Origin: Phycisphaerae bacterium
GTDB lineage: Bacteria > Planctomycetota > Phycisphaerae > FEN-1346 > JAACEH01
Assembly (NCBI GenBank): GCA_012729015.1
Contig: JAAYDY010000088.1
Span: forward strand, 62,001-126,000
Direction: 5' to 3'
Length of the DNA stretch: 64,000 bases
The position numbers and the translations under genes were made by a program. Positions 17,418-26,200 of the stretch are shown piece after piece (within the stretch, counting starts at the first letter, position 1; each line of letters opens with the position of its first letter). A model generated the notes under the pieces. It searched no databases and was not told where the DNA came from. It saw only the letters and a list, made by a program, of their open reading frames with translations.

Positions 17418-19790
17418 TCAGGCCGACTCGGCGTCGCGGCCGGGATCGGTCATGAGGTCCGAGGCCGCGGCGTCGGACGGCAGCGCGTGCGGAATGGTGA
17501 ACGAAAACGTGCTGCCCTTATCCACCTGGCTCTCGACGGAGAGCTTGCCGCCGTGGAGCTCGACGAGTTTCCGCGTGAGGGCCAGCCCGAGGCCCGTGCC
17601 GCCGTACTCGCGGCTCAGTCGCGAGTCCACCTGCCGGAACTCCTCGAAGATCAGGTCCATCTTGTCGGCCGGAATGCCCACGCCGGTGTCGATGACGCGG
17701 AAGCAGGTGTCGGCGTCGCGCCACTGGGCCTCGGCGCGGATCGAGCCGCCCTTGGGCGTGAACTTTACGGCGTTCGAGAGCAGGTTGTAGAGAATCTGGA
17801 GGAGCTTCAGGCGGTCCACCCGCAGGGTGATGCCCGGCGGCTGCTCGCGGAACGCCAGCGACAGGTTCTTGCGGACGGCCATGCCCTGGATGATGGTCTG
17901 GACCTCGTCGAAGACGGCCGAGAGCTCGACCGTTTCGGCGTCGAGGGTCATGCGTCCGGCATCCACCTTCGACAGGTCGAGGATGTCGTTGATGAGGTTG
18001 AGCAGCTGGCGGCCGGATTCGAGGATGTCGCGGACGCAGCGTTTCTGTTCGTCGTTGAGCGGGCCGGCGAGCTCTTCGCGGAGAACGTCGGCGAAGCCGA
18101 TGATGGCGTTCAGCGGGGTTCGCAGCTCGTGGCTCATGCTGGCGAGGAACTCGCCCTTGAGCTGGTTGGCCCGGGCGAGCTGGATGTTGGCGTCCTGGAG
18201 CTCGCGCGTTTTGGAGGCGACGAGCGATTCGAGGTTCCCGGTGTACTCCAGGAGCTTGGCTTCGAGTTCCTTGCGCCGGGTGATGTCGCTGGTGATGGTG
18301 GTATAGCCGACGGGGTTGCCGTCGTCGTCGTAGCGGAGGGTCTGGACGAATCGGACGGGGAAACGGCGGCCGCCCTTTCGGACGTGGACGGTTTCGCCGC
18401 TGAAAGTGCCCTCGCGGCGGACCTGCCGGAGGATTTCCCTGGATCGTTCGGCCTCGGCGGGCTCGCGCGGGATGACGATCTGGACGGGCGCGCCGATGAT
18501 CTCCTCGGGTTCGTAGCCGTAGATGCGCCGCGCGCCCTCGTTGTACGACAGGATGGTGCCGTGCAGATCGGTGGCGATGATGCTGTACTCGGTGGAGCTG
18601 TCGAGGACGCTGTTGAGGAAGTCGGTGGTTTCCTGGAGTTCCTGGGTGCGTTCGGCGACCATGCGTTCGAGCTTCTGGTACATCTCGCGGAGTCGGACCT
18701 GCATCTCGTTGAAGGCCAGGGCGAGCTGCCCGATCTCGTCCTGGGCGCCGACGCCGACGGGGTGCGTCAGGTCGCCTTCGCCGACGCGGTTGGCGGCCTC
18801 GGCCAGGGTCTCCAGCGGCCGGGTGATCTGGCCGACGATGGCCAGCCCGAGCAGGACCGCCACGAGGCCGGTCGTGGAACCCCAGAGGAGCACCTGCCGC
18901 TTCATCGCGACGACGTCCTGGACAGCCTCGCGTTCGGGCTCCTGGGCGACGACGGCCCATCGCAGGGCGTTGTCGGCGGCGCCGGCGGGCCTGGGTACCA
19001 GGGCGGCGTCGGCCACGACGCGTTGTCCGGTCTCGTTCTGGTAGCGTCGGAGCCGCGCGGCGCTGGGCGGCTCGTGCTCGAAAGCGTCGGTGACCAGGTC
19101 GAGGCTCCGCAAGTCCATGCCGACGGCGATCCGGGACGCGCCCGGGGCCGGCGGCTCGCCGGCGCCGGGGGCCGCCAGCGGATGGGCCAGCAGCAGCCCG
19201 CGGTAGTCCACCAGCATGAGGTACCCGGTCATGCCGACGCGGGTGTCGCGGAGCAGGAGGCTGAACGGGTCCAGTCGCCACTTGGTGACCACCCTCAGGC
19301 GTCCTTCGCGGTTGGCCGTCATGACCAGCAGGGGCGGCTCCTGCTCGTGGCGCTCGAGGTGGACCAGCACCTGGCCGTAGGAGGCGTGTTCGCGCAGCTC
19401 GACGGTCAGGGGAATGGGGCGGTTGACGGTGTCGGCGTCGCGCGGCGTGTGCCATCCGCCGCCGGGGACGCGATCGTCGGCGCCGACCATCGCCGCGTCA
19501 GGATTCTTGGCGAGCCAGTCGCGGACGACGGCCTCGCGGCGGTCGCGGCCGGGTTCCAACTCGCTCAGCCGGTCGCTCAGGCCGAGCACCTCGCGGATCG
19601 TGTCGTTGATCTGGAGCTGCACCGCCAGGGCGCCGCTGCGGGCCTGGCTGCGCGTCAGGTCGGCCACCTGCCGTTCGATGCTCCGGGTGCTGAGCGTGAT
19701 GACCAGCATGCTCGGCACGCAGACGGAGACCGCGGCCGTCAGGACGACCAGGATGATGAGTTTGTGGCCGAGTCTCAGATGATTCCGCAT
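17418..19790 (-). CDS. Membrane sensor histidine kinase (Cache-HAMP-PAS-HisKA-HATPase)
   Basis: 790 aa. Transmembrane segments at about 10-30 and 305-325 enclose a roughly 270-residue periplasmic Cache-type sensor (dCache pattern with MTGYLMLVDYRGLLLAHP). HAMP about 325-378; a coiled-coil MYQKLERMVAERTQELQE; PAS about 395-505 (STEYSIIATDLHGTILSYNEGARRIYGYEPEEI); HisKA with H in SMSHELRTPLNAI (about 558); HATPase with NLLSNAVKFT, DTGVGIP and GGTGLGLALTRKLVE. Complete and probably active. Start follows the previous gene's stop by 13 nt, indicating translational coupling. Confidence 0.9.
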   Translation of the reverse strand: MRNHLRLGHKLIILVVLTAAVSVCVPSMLVITLSTRSIERQVADLTRSQARSGALAVQLQINDTIREVLGLSDRLSELEPGRDRREAVVRDWLAKNPDAAMVGADDRVPGGGWHTPRDADTVNRPIPLTVELREHASYGQVLVHLERHEQEPPLLVMTANREGRLRVVTKWRLDPFSLLLRDTRVGMTGYLMLVDYRGLLLAHPLAAPGAGEPPAPGASRIAVGMDLRSLDLVTDAFEHEPPSAARLRRYQNETGQRVVADAALVPRPAGAADNALRWAVVAQEPEREAVQDVVAMKRQVLLWGSTTGLVAVLLGLAIVGQITRPLETLAEAANRVGEGDLTHPVGVGAQDEIGQLALAFNEMQVRLREMYQKLERMVAERTQELQETTDFLNSVLDSSTEYSIIATDLHGTILSYNEGARRIYGYEPEEIIGAPVQIVIPREPAEAERSREILRQVRREGTFSGETVHVRKGGRRFPVRFVQTLRYDDDGNPVGYTTITSDITRRKELEAKLLEYTGNLESLVASKTRELQDANIQLARANQLKGEFLASMSHELRTPLNAIIGFADVLREELAGPLNDEQKRCVRDILESGRQLLNLINDILDLSKVDAGRMTLDAETVELSAVFDEVQTIIQGMAVRKNLSLAFREQPPGITLRVDRLKLLQILYNLLSNAVKFTPKGGSIRAEAQWRDADTCFRVIDTGVGIPADKMDLIFEEFRQVDSRLSREYGGTGLGLALTRKLVELHGGKLSVESQVDKGSTFSFTIPHALPSDAAASDLMTDPGRDAESA

Positions 19791-19803
19791 AGTCGTATCG
19801 CGT

Positions 19804-20286
19804 TCATTGGCCGTTCGCGCGGCGGCTGAGGCCCGCCAGGCGGCCGCGCAGGTAGTTCTCGAACGTCGGCAGCCCCGCCTCGGTCCAGGCCCGCTCGATG
19901 GCCTGCTTGGTCGCGTCGTTGCGCTGGAGCAACTCCTTGTACCGGTCCTGTTCGTTCTGTTGCACCATCATGGCGAAGTGCTTGTCGTGCGTATCCACGA
20001 CGAGGACGAAATCGTCGGTGCCGGAGACCCGGTCCACGCCGAGTTTCATGTGAGGGTAGCTTTCGTTGCCGAGCCGCAGGTTGAACCGCTGGACGGCGGC
20101 CGGGTCCGAGCCGCCGGCGATGCGTTCGAATCGTTCGTCGTCGAGCAGCTCGCGTCCGCGCCGGCCGGGCGGCAGGTCGGCCTGTCGGCGGACGGCCTCG
20201 GACGGCTCGCCGTGGGGATAGGCCGTCTTGAGATACGTGGCGACGGCCCGGGAGAGCAGTTCGCTCGTGATGTCGTCGAGTTTCAC
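19804..20286 (-). CDS. Small protein of unknown function, first gene of a kinase operon
   Basis: 160 aa, start GTG at 20286 (VKLDDITSELLSRAVATYL) with GGAG about 9 nt upstream. A longer in-frame reading would translate repeat R7 and is rejected. No signal peptide or domain recognised; the middle stretch DDFVLVVDTHDKHFAMMVQQNEQDRYKELLQ could be part of a ligand-binding or regulatory fold. Stops 13 nt before the histidine kinase, so it probably serves the same pathway, for instance as a sensor accessory or effector. This is context only. A possible -10 (TACAAT, minus strand 20330-20325) lies just upstream. Confidence 0.55.
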   Translation of the reverse strand: MKLDDITSELLSRAVATYLKTAYPHGEPSEAVRRQADLPPGRRGRELLDDERFERIAGGSDPAAVQRFNLRLGNESYPHMKLGVDRVSGTDDFVLVVDTHDKHFAMMVQQNEQDRYKELLQRNDATKQAIERAWTEAGLPTFENYLRGRLAGLSRRANGQ

Positions 20287-20410
20287 CGGCGGCTCCAAAA
20301 GCTGGTCCGATCCTCCGGACGGCCATTGTATCAGACGGCCGACGCAAGGCCAGTCCCCGGTGACGGAAATCACGCGGCGCGGCGTGCGGCCTCGGATACA
20401 CTTGTCAGGA

Positions 20411-20543
20411 CCACAACGCCACATCGTGGCATGGGCATCTTGCCCATGCGTCCCATGGGCATCCTGCCCGTGGGCGAACGGCGTGTTGCAGGGCCAGGAT
20501 GGCCCTGCCACTCACGGGCAAGATGCCCGTGCCACGGTGAAGG
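20411..20543. repeat. R7 long palindromic repeat (copy 1)
   Basis: About 130 bp, in the order ...GTGGCATGGGCATC-T-TGCCCATGCG, CCATGGGCATC-C-TGCCCGTGG, then ...CTCACGGGCAAGATGCCCGTGCCACGG. Several nested hairpins. A second copy in the same orientation lies at 22984-23116. Translated in some frames it gives MGILPM-type peptides, which are not real protein. Together with 20287-20410, which holds only promoter-like DNA, it accounts for this gap. Confidence 0.8.
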
Positions 20544-20595
20544 GGTCTCATGGCCCTGTCGCACTGGGGGCGGATCGGCTGATCGGAGAGACGGG

Positions 20596-21618
20596 ATGAC
20601 CACGGGTCGGGCGGATTTCGGGCGGTTACGGCGGGCCTTGCGTCGCGAGGACGTCGGGTTGCCGATGGCGATGATGGAACTGCACGTGGACGACGCCGTG
20701 ATGACGTCGATCATGGGCCGGCCCACGTCGCGTCGCGACGTGCTGTCGCTGCTGGAGTTCCAGAAGGCGATGGGATACGACTACGTGAACGTCTACAGCG
20801 ACCTGGTGCTGGAGTTCCGCCGCGCGAGCGTCGGCGGCGACGGGGGGCCGTCGGGCGGGCGGTCGTTCGTGGACGAGCAGCAGGGGCCGATCACCACGGC
20901 GGCGGAGTTCGAGGCGTACCCCTGGCCCGACCCGCAGGCGACGACGTGCGGCAACTTCGCCCGGGCCCGGGCGCACCTGCCCGAGGGGATGGCGATGATT
21001 GCGCGGTGCCACGGGCCGTTCGAGTGGGGCACGTGGCTGATGGGAATCCAGACGTTCTGCATGGCCCTGGCGATGGACCGCGACCTGGTGGAGCGCGTGT
21101 TCGCGCGCGTGAGCGACCTGATCGTCGAGGAGGTGTCGCGCATGGTGGTCCAGGAGGGCGTCGGCGCGGTCTGGATCACTGACGACCTGGGCTTCAACCA
21201 GGGGACGTTCGTGTCGCCGGCGGACCTGCGGCGCCTGGTCTTTCCGACGTACCGGGCGATCTGCCGCCTGGCCCGGCAGCGCGATCTGCCGGTGCTGCTG
21301 CACTCGTGCGGCAAGCTCGACGCGGTGCTGGGCGACGTGGTCGATTGCGGGATCATCGCGTTGCACTCGCTGCCGCCGGCGCTGTATGACCTGGCGTCGC
21401 TGAAGGCCGACTGGGGCGACCGGCTGTGCCTGCTGGGGAACGTGGACGTGGACCTGCTGACCCGCGGGCGACCGGAGGACGTGCGGGCGGCGGTGCGACG
21501 GCTGCGCGAGGAGGCGTACCGCGGGGGCGGACTGATCCTGAGCAGTTCCAACAGCATCGCCGACTATTGCCGGGTGGAGAACTACCTGGCCATGGTCGAC
21601 GAGGCCCGCAAGGTCTGA
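20596..21618 (+). CDS. URO-D-family protein (copy 2; methyltransferase-like)
   Basis: 340 aa, start MTTGRADFGRLRRALRREDVGLPM at 20596 with GGAGAG about 8 nt upstream. Barrel pattern ending DLLTRGRPEDVRAAVRRLREEAYRGGGLILSSSNSI. Contains VWITDDLGFNQGTFVSPADLRRLVFPTYR and VLLHSCGKLDAVLGDVVDCGIIALHSLPP, patterns of the URO-D/MtaA group. HSCGK and the final SSSNSI replace the HemE signatures, so a non-haem methyltransferase role is more likely. Lies on the other strand from the paralogue at 14173-15228. It and the HDOD gene are flanked by direct R7 repeats. Confidence 0.7.
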   Translation: MTTGRADFGRLRRALRREDVGLPMAMMELHVDDAVMTSIMGRPTSRRDVLSLLEFQKAMGYDYVNVYSDLVLEFRRASVGGDGGPSGGRSFVDEQQGPITTAAEFEAYPWPDPQATTCGNFARARAHLPEGMAMIARCHGPFEWGTWLMGIQTFCMALAMDRDLVERVFARVSDLIVEEVSRMVVQEGVGAVWITDDLGFNQGTFVSPADLRRLVFPTYRAICRLARQRDLPVLLHSCGKLDAVLGDVVDCGIIALHSLPPALYDLASLKADWGDRLCLLGNVDVDLLTRGRPEDVRAAVRRLREEAYRGGGLILSSSNSIADYCRVENYLAMVDEARKV

Positions 21619-21644
21619 CGGCCCCGTGGCGGAGGACACACGTC

Positions 21645-21671
21645 CGCGTGGGTCCGGGGGACCCACCCTAC
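21645..21671. repeat. R1 REP-like palindrome
   Basis: CGCGTGGGTCC-GGGG-GACCCACCCTAC. The rest of the 21619-21961 gap holds nothing recognised, apart from an AT-rich patch around 21840-21860 that could hold a weak promoter. Confidence 0.85.
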
Positions 21672-21961
21672 ATGGCTTACAGCGAGCCGCCCCTGTCATG
21701 ATATGCTTCCCGCCACATCGCCTTGACACAATCCGTGGCATCGTTGTCGGCCGGTCTGATCGCGCCGCCCCCGGGGGCTTCGGGCAGATTCCGTGCCGCA
21801 CGGTCGGCACGGGCCGTGCCAGGCGTGCGACAACATGCCGGATTGATTATATGAATGGTGGTTTTACCCCACGCGGGCCACCCGGCCGACTTTGCGATAG
21901 TGATACGGCAAGGCGCACTGGGGGGCGACCGGTCAGGAGCGGAGGAGCCGTGGGGGCCAGC

Positions 21962-22966
21962 ATGGGCAAGACGATCTCGGAGACGATGTTCGACCGCATT
22001 GCGGCGTCGGAGGAGTTGCCGACCATTCCCGGAGTGGCGCTGGACGTGTTGGCCATGGCGAAGCGGGCCAACGTCTCGCTGCCGGACATCGCGGACGTGG
22101 TGGGTCGCGATCCGGCCCTGGCGGCGAAGATTCTGCGCCTGGCGAACTCGTCGTTCTTCGGCGTGTCGGCCAAGACCGGCACCGTGACGCAGGCGCTGGT
22201 GCGTCTGGGGCTGCGCGCCTCGCTGTCGGTGGTGCTCGGATTCAGCATTCTGCCGAAGCTGGCCCGGGCCGGACGGCAATCGACGGACATGCGGCTGATC
22301 TGGAACATGAGCCTGTTGTCGTCGGTGTCGGCCAAGGTGATCGAAGAGCGCACGCGGGGGCGGTTCATGGAAGAGGCCTTCACCGGCGCGCTGCTTCAGG
22401 ACCTGGGCATGCTGGCCATGGTCGCGGCTGCGCCGGAGCATTACGTGGACGTGCTCAAGACCGTGGAACGCGATTCGGCCGCCGAGGTTCACGAGGTGGA
22501 AGAGGTGATGCTCGGCGTGAACCACATGGAGATCGGCGTGTACCTGCTGGGCATGTGGAACGTGCCGGACCAGATCGTCGGACCGATCGGCGGCCACCAC
22601 CGGCCGGACACCGTGCGGCCGTCGGGCTATGACGATTATCGTCTGGCGCGGGTCTTGCAGGCGTCGGACGCCGTGTCGCGACTGATCTGCTACGGGCCGA
22701 CGCACGCCAACGTGCTGCGCTGCGTGCGGCTGTTTGCGGACTACTTCTGCTGGCCGCCGACGTTCGTCGTCTCGTTCGTGCGCGACCTGACGCCGTCGAT
22801 CCGGCAAGTGGCGCAACTGCTGTCGATCGAGGTGTCGGACGACCTGATGGAGCGGCTCGACCGGGTGACCTCGCTGAACTCCGAGGACTCGGACGTCTGG
22901 AAGGAGGCCCTGCGGCTGACGGGGGCCGAGGCCACCGCCGGGCCAGACGCGGAGACGCTCCAGTAG
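21962..22966 (+). CDS. HDOD-domain signalling protein
   Basis: 334 aa. Residues about 14-210 form an HDOD domain (LPTIPGVALDVLAMAKRANVSLPDIADVVGRDPALAAKILRLANSSFFG and later ...FTGALLQDLGMLAM). HDOD domains are HD-related helical domains usually without the full metal ligand set, found in signal transduction and motility control. GRRPDTVRPSGYDDYRL and ILRCVRLFADYF follow. The remainder is helical and ends in acidic low complexity. The start at 21962 was chosen because the domain begins immediately after; GGAGGAG is about 14 nt upstream. Confidence 0.8.
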   Translation: MGKTISETMFDRIAASEELPTIPGVALDVLAMAKRANVSLPDIADVVGRDPALAAKILRLANSSFFGVSAKTGTVTQALVRLGLRASLSVVLGFSILPKLARAGRQSTDMRLIWNMSLLSSVSAKVIEERTRGRFMEEAFTGALLQDLGMLAMVAAAPEHYVDVLKTVERDSAAEVHEVEEVMLGVNHMEIGVYLLGMWNVPDQIVGPIGGHHRPDTVRPSGYDDYRLARVLQASDAVSRLICYGPTHANVLRCVRLFADYFCWPPTFVVSFVRDLTPSIRQVAQLLSIEVSDDLMERLDRVTSLNSEDSDVWKEALRLTGAEATAGPDAETLQ

Positions 22967-22983
22967 GCGAGTGCATGGTTCAC

Positions 22984-23116
22984 CACCACAACGCTGCATC
23001 GTGGCATGGGCATCCTGCCCATGCGTCCCACGGGCATCTTGCCCGTCGGCGATCAGCATTCTGCGGGGCCAAGACGGCCTGCGACTCACGGGCAGGATGC
23101 CCGTGCCACGGTGAAA
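22984..23116. repeat. R7 long palindromic repeat (copy 2)
   Basis: Second copy of the unit at 20411-20543, same orientation, with the same hairpins (GTGGCATGGGCATC-C-TGCCCATGCG, CACGGGCATC-T-TGCCCGTCGG). Fills most of the 22967-23159 gap. Confidence 0.8.
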
Positions 23117-23159
23117 AGGCTTCGTAGCGTTGTAGCGTCAGGGCACATACCGCGCGGCC

Positions 23160-23188
23160 TTGCCGGAGCCGGGATCGGCGGGTATAGT
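23160..23188 (+). promoter_or_regulatory. Promoter directly at the glycosyltransferase start
   Basis: TTGCCG (23160-23165), 17-nt spacer, TATAGT (23183-23188). The expected start of transcription, about 7 nt past the -10, falls on the GTG start codon at 23195, and no Shine-Dalgarno is present. Confidence 0.5.
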
Positions 23189-23194
23189 GGTCGC

Positions 23195-25456
23195 GTGTCC
23201 AAACGTTCCGCACAGGATCGCCGTCGGCGTGACGGCCGCAGGACGGAGGCCGAGGGGCCGTCCGCGGTCGCGTCGCGCGCTGCGGCGTCTGTGGCGCTGC
23301 GCGGCGGGTCGCCGGCGGGGCTATCCGCCGGGTCGCGGCGGCAGGCGCTCGCGGCGGCGCTGCTCGTGGCCGTTGCGACGATTCTGGTCTACCTGCCCAG
23401 CCTCCGGGGCGAGTTCCTCAACTGGGACGACGGCACCTACGTCCGGTACAACGGATACCTGCGCGAGTTCTCCTGGGACACGGTCGCGTGGGCCTTCACG
23501 AGCACGCGATGGGCCACCAACTGGCATCCGCTGACGTGGCTGTCGCATGCGGCGGACGTGGCGGCGTGGGGGCTGGAGTCGCCGCCCTGGGGCCACCACC
23601 TGACCAGCGTTCTGCTGCACGGGCTCAATGCGGCGCTGCTGCTGGCGGCGGTGCGGCGGCTGACGGGGCGGCTGTGGGTGGCGGTGGTCGTGGCCGCCCT
23701 GTTCGCCATGCACCCGCTGCGCGTCGAGTGCGTCGCCTGGATCAGCGAACGCAAGGAACTGCTCGCGACGACGTTCGTGTTGCTGACGGTGCTGGCCTAC
23801 GTCCGCTACGCGGCGGCGCCGTCGGTCGGGCGATATGTGCCCGTGGCGCTGGCCTTTGCGGCGGCGCTGCTGAGCAAGCCCATGGCGGTCACCGTGCCGG
23901 GGCTGCTGGTGCTGCTGGACGGCTGGCCGCTGGGTCGGCTGCGTCTGCGGCCGTGGCGGTGGTTGCCGGTGGTCGAGAAGTTGCCCCTGGCGGCGATGAC
24001 CGTGGCCAGTTGCCTGGTGACGATGCACGCCCAGACGGCGGCGAAGGTGTCGCTCGACGCGATCGGTCTGGGGCAGCGGATGGCCAATGCCGTGGTGGCG
24101 TCGGCGGCGTACCTGGGGCAGTGGCTGTGGCCGGCGCCGGGGCGGCTCGTGCCGTTCTACAGCCTGTGGCAGAATCTGCCGCAGGGCGGCGTGCCGACGG
24201 GGCTCCTGGCGCTGTCGGCCGCGGTGATGGCGGCGCTGACGGTGGTCGCCCTGGTGCAGTGGCGCCGGCGACCGTATCTGCTGGTCGGCTGGCTGTGGTA
24301 CCTGGGAACGCTCGTGCCGGTGATCGGGCTCGTGCAGGTCGGCTCGCAGCGGATGGCGGACCGGTACACGTATCTGCCGCTCATCGGGCCGGTGATAGTT
24401 CTGGCGTATCTGGCGGACGAGTTGTTGCGGCAGCGCGGGGCCGGGCCGTGGGCGCGGCGTGGGGCGGTCGCCGCGGGGTTGCTCACGGCGGCGGTCTGGG
24501 CCGGCCTGACCGTGGGCCAGCAGGCCGTGTGGCGGGATACGGTGACCCTGTGGCGGTACACGACGAGCCACGGACGCGAGGCGCGGAGCCCGGTGGCGTG
24601 GACGCGGCTGGGCGAGGCGCTGGAGAAGGCCGGGGAACGTCGGGACGCGGTGGCGGCGTATCGCCGGGCCGTGGAGCTGGGGCCGGGGCTGGCCGAGGCG
24701 CACGTGGGGTTGGCCGAGTCGCTGGCGCGGCTTGGCGACCGGGGGGGCGCGACCGCGCACGCGGAGCGGGCGCTGGCGTTGCGGCCGGGGGAGTTCCGGA
24801 CGCTGATCGGCGTGGGGCAGGTGTGGGTGAACGTCGGCCGGTACGGCGACGCGCAGGCCCTGTTCCGGCGGGCGCTGGCCGAGGAGCCGGAGAGCTTGAC
24901 GGCGCGGAGCCGCCTGGCCCAGGCACTGGCTCGCGGTGGTCAGTGGGAGGCGGCGATAGCGGAGTTCGAGCGCGTGCTGGCGGTGGAGCCGGCGTTTCCG
25001 GAGGCGTTGGGCAACTATGGTCTGGTGTTGATGTTCCGTCGGCAGTACGAGCGCGCCATCGAGGTTCTCAGCCGCGCGACGGGGAACGATCCGTACGACG
25101 TCGACGCGTGGTGCAACCTGGGGACGGCGCTGTCGCGGGCGGGTAGACGCTGGTCGGAGGCGACGGAGGCCTTTGGCCGCGCGGCGTCGCTGGACCCGGG
25201 GAAGGCCGAGGCCCGCGTGGGGTTGGCCGAGGTGGCCGAGGGGCAGGGGCGGCCCGCGGAGGCGGTGCCGCACTGGCGAGAGGTCGTGCGGCTGCGTCCG
25301 GAATCGGCGGCGGCCCGGTACCGGCTGGCCCGGGCTCTGGCCGAGTCGGGGCAGACGGCTGCGGCGACGGAGGAGGCGGCTCGGGTGCTGGACCTGGACG
25401 CCGGTCACGAGGCGGGGCGCCGGTTGCTGGAGCGGCTTCGCGGGGCGGGGTCGTAG
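23195..25456 (+). CDS. Membrane glycosyltransferase with C-terminal TPR repeats (TMTC/DUF1736-like)
   Basis: 753 aa. An N-terminal 45-residue basic region precedes about 10-11 membrane segments (from about residue 47 to 445). Hallmarks: LRGEFLNWDDGTYVRYNGYLREF in the first luminal loop, ATNWHPLTWLSH, HPLRVECVAWISERKELL and MADRYTYLPLIGP. These match TMTC-like putative protein O-mannosyl/oligosaccharide transferases. The C-terminal 290 residues are TPR units (GEALEKAGERRDAVAAYRRAVELGPGLAEAH and repeats). Start at GTG 23195 with no Shine-Dalgarno and a promoter that fits leaderless transcription. The longer in-frame reading from 23006 translates repeat R7 and is rejected. Confidence 0.8.
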   Translation: MSKRSAQDRRRRDGRRTEAEGPSAVASRAAASVALRGGSPAGLSAGSRRQALAAALLVAVATILVYLPSLRGEFLNWDDGTYVRYNGYLREFSWDTVAWAFTSTRWATNWHPLTWLSHAADVAAWGLESPPWGHHLTSVLLHGLNAALLLAAVRRLTGRLWVAVVVAALFAMHPLRVECVAWISERKELLATTFVLLTVLAYVRYAAAPSVGRYVPVALAFAAALLSKPMAVTVPGLLVLLDGWPLGRLRLRPWRWLPVVEKLPLAAMTVASCLVTMHAQTAAKVSLDAIGLGQRMANAVVASAAYLGQWLWPAPGRLVPFYSLWQNLPQGGVPTGLLALSAAVMAALTVVALVQWRRRPYLLVGWLWYLGTLVPVIGLVQVGSQRMADRYTYLPLIGPVIVLAYLADELLRQRGAGPWARRGAVAAGLLTAAVWAGLTVGQQAVWRDTVTLWRYTTSHGREARSPVAWTRLGEALEKAGERRDAVAAYRRAVELGPGLAEAHVGLAESLARLGDRGGATAHAERALALRPGEFRTLIGVGQVWVNVGRYGDAQALFRRALAEEPESLTARSRLAQALARGGQWEAAIAEFERVLAVEPAFPEALGNYGLVLMFRRQYERAIEVLSRATGNDPYDVDAWCNLGTALSRAGRRWSEATEAFGRAASLDPGKAEARVGLAEVAEGQGRPAEAVPHWREVVRLRPESAAARYRLARALAESGQTAAATEEAARVLDLDAGHEAGRRLLERLRGAGS

Positions 25457-25530
25457 GCGACGGGCCTGTGGACCGTCGCAGGCATGGCCCGTTCGGACAT
25501 GCCTGCCAAGTGCATAAATGATCGATTCGC

Positions 25531-25559
25531 TTGACTTTAACGCCAACCGGCGTCATAAT
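25531..25559 (+). promoter_or_regulatory. Strong promoter upstream of a candidate small RNA
   Basis: TTGACT (25531-25536), 17-nt spacer, CATAAT (25554-25559). The spacer contains the inverted repeat ACGCC-AACC-GGCGT, which could be an operator. No protein gene follows on this strand for more than 3 kb. Confidence 0.55.
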
Positions 25560-25565
25560 AAGGGT

Positions 25566-25637
25566 GGCTTGGTCGGCAGCAACGATCCGGGGGTTGTGAT
25601 ACCGCTGTGGAGGGCGGCATCGCGACCCCCTTTTTTT
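25566..25637 (+). ncRNA. Candidate small RNA (about 70 nt)
   Basis: Bounded by a good promoter and an intrinsic terminator, with a predicted transcript of roughly 70 nt. The body includes the terminator hairpin 25589-25605/25614-25630, whose 5' arm GGGGGTTGTGA is also present in the larger structured RNA near 28496, again in a similar outer stem. No reading frame of use. Function unknown; it may be an independent small RNA or a truncated copy of a shared element. Confidence 0.45.
25589..25637 (+). terminator. Intrinsic terminator with long stem and U-run
   Basis: 17-bp stem (25589-25605 with 25614-25630; two G-U pairs and one mismatch), 8-nt loop, immediately followed by seven T (25631-25637). 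Confidence 0.8.
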
Positions 25638-26078
25638 GTGCCGTTGCCGGCCAGGGCGACACGGATTGCGCAGCAAGGGCTGGGAGAAAGAGGGGTAGTC
25701 CGGCAGAAACATCGAGGAGCGCTTGTGCGGTGAGCATGCTGGATTGAAGGCGCGGCATGCGCATCTCGCGTGTGCTGAACAAGTTGCGGGGAAGGGCCAC
25801 GAACGGTTTGACACTCCGCAAAACCGTTTGTGTGAACGGGGCTGGAGGGCCCCGCCCTTTCCTCGGACGGCGCGGATGGACGGGCTCGGGCGAGCACCTT
25901 GTGATTGGGGGTTTCGTCCCGTCCTCCGGATCTCCGCAAGGGGCCGTCCACAGGGGAGAGGACCATGCCTCTGCCCTGCGCTCCTCGGGTTTATTCAGGC
26001 GGCGTTCGGCCCCAGGGTCGAACGCCGCCGCTTCTTGTGGCTCATCCGGCATTTTCGGGAAGCCCCTGCACTCACCCC

Positions 26079-26171
26079 TCCCCCTTTCAGGGGGAGGTAC
26101 CCCGAGCTTTCGGCGAGGGGCGGTGAGGGTCGAGCGCCAGAGTCCGCGTGGGTCCGGTGGACCCACCCTAC
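26079..26171. repeat. R5-like unit and R1 palindrome
   Basis: Reverse R5-like unit at about 26079-26134 (CTCACCCCTC...GGCGAGGGGCGGTGAGG), R1 at 26145-26171. The rest of 25638-26078 shows no gene; a stretch near 26040 (CTCATCCGGCATTTTCGGG) resembles 30460-30490, another dispersed unit. Confidence 0.7.
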
Positions 26172-26200
26172 CCACTGTTGCTGCCGGCGGTCCGGGCCGC

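Noticed and set aside
23006..23194. Extended N-terminus of the TPR glycosyltransferase (MGILPM...)
   Set aside because: These residues translate the R7 intergenic repeat; the same peptide would arise from the copy at 20411. Real coding starts at GTG 23195.
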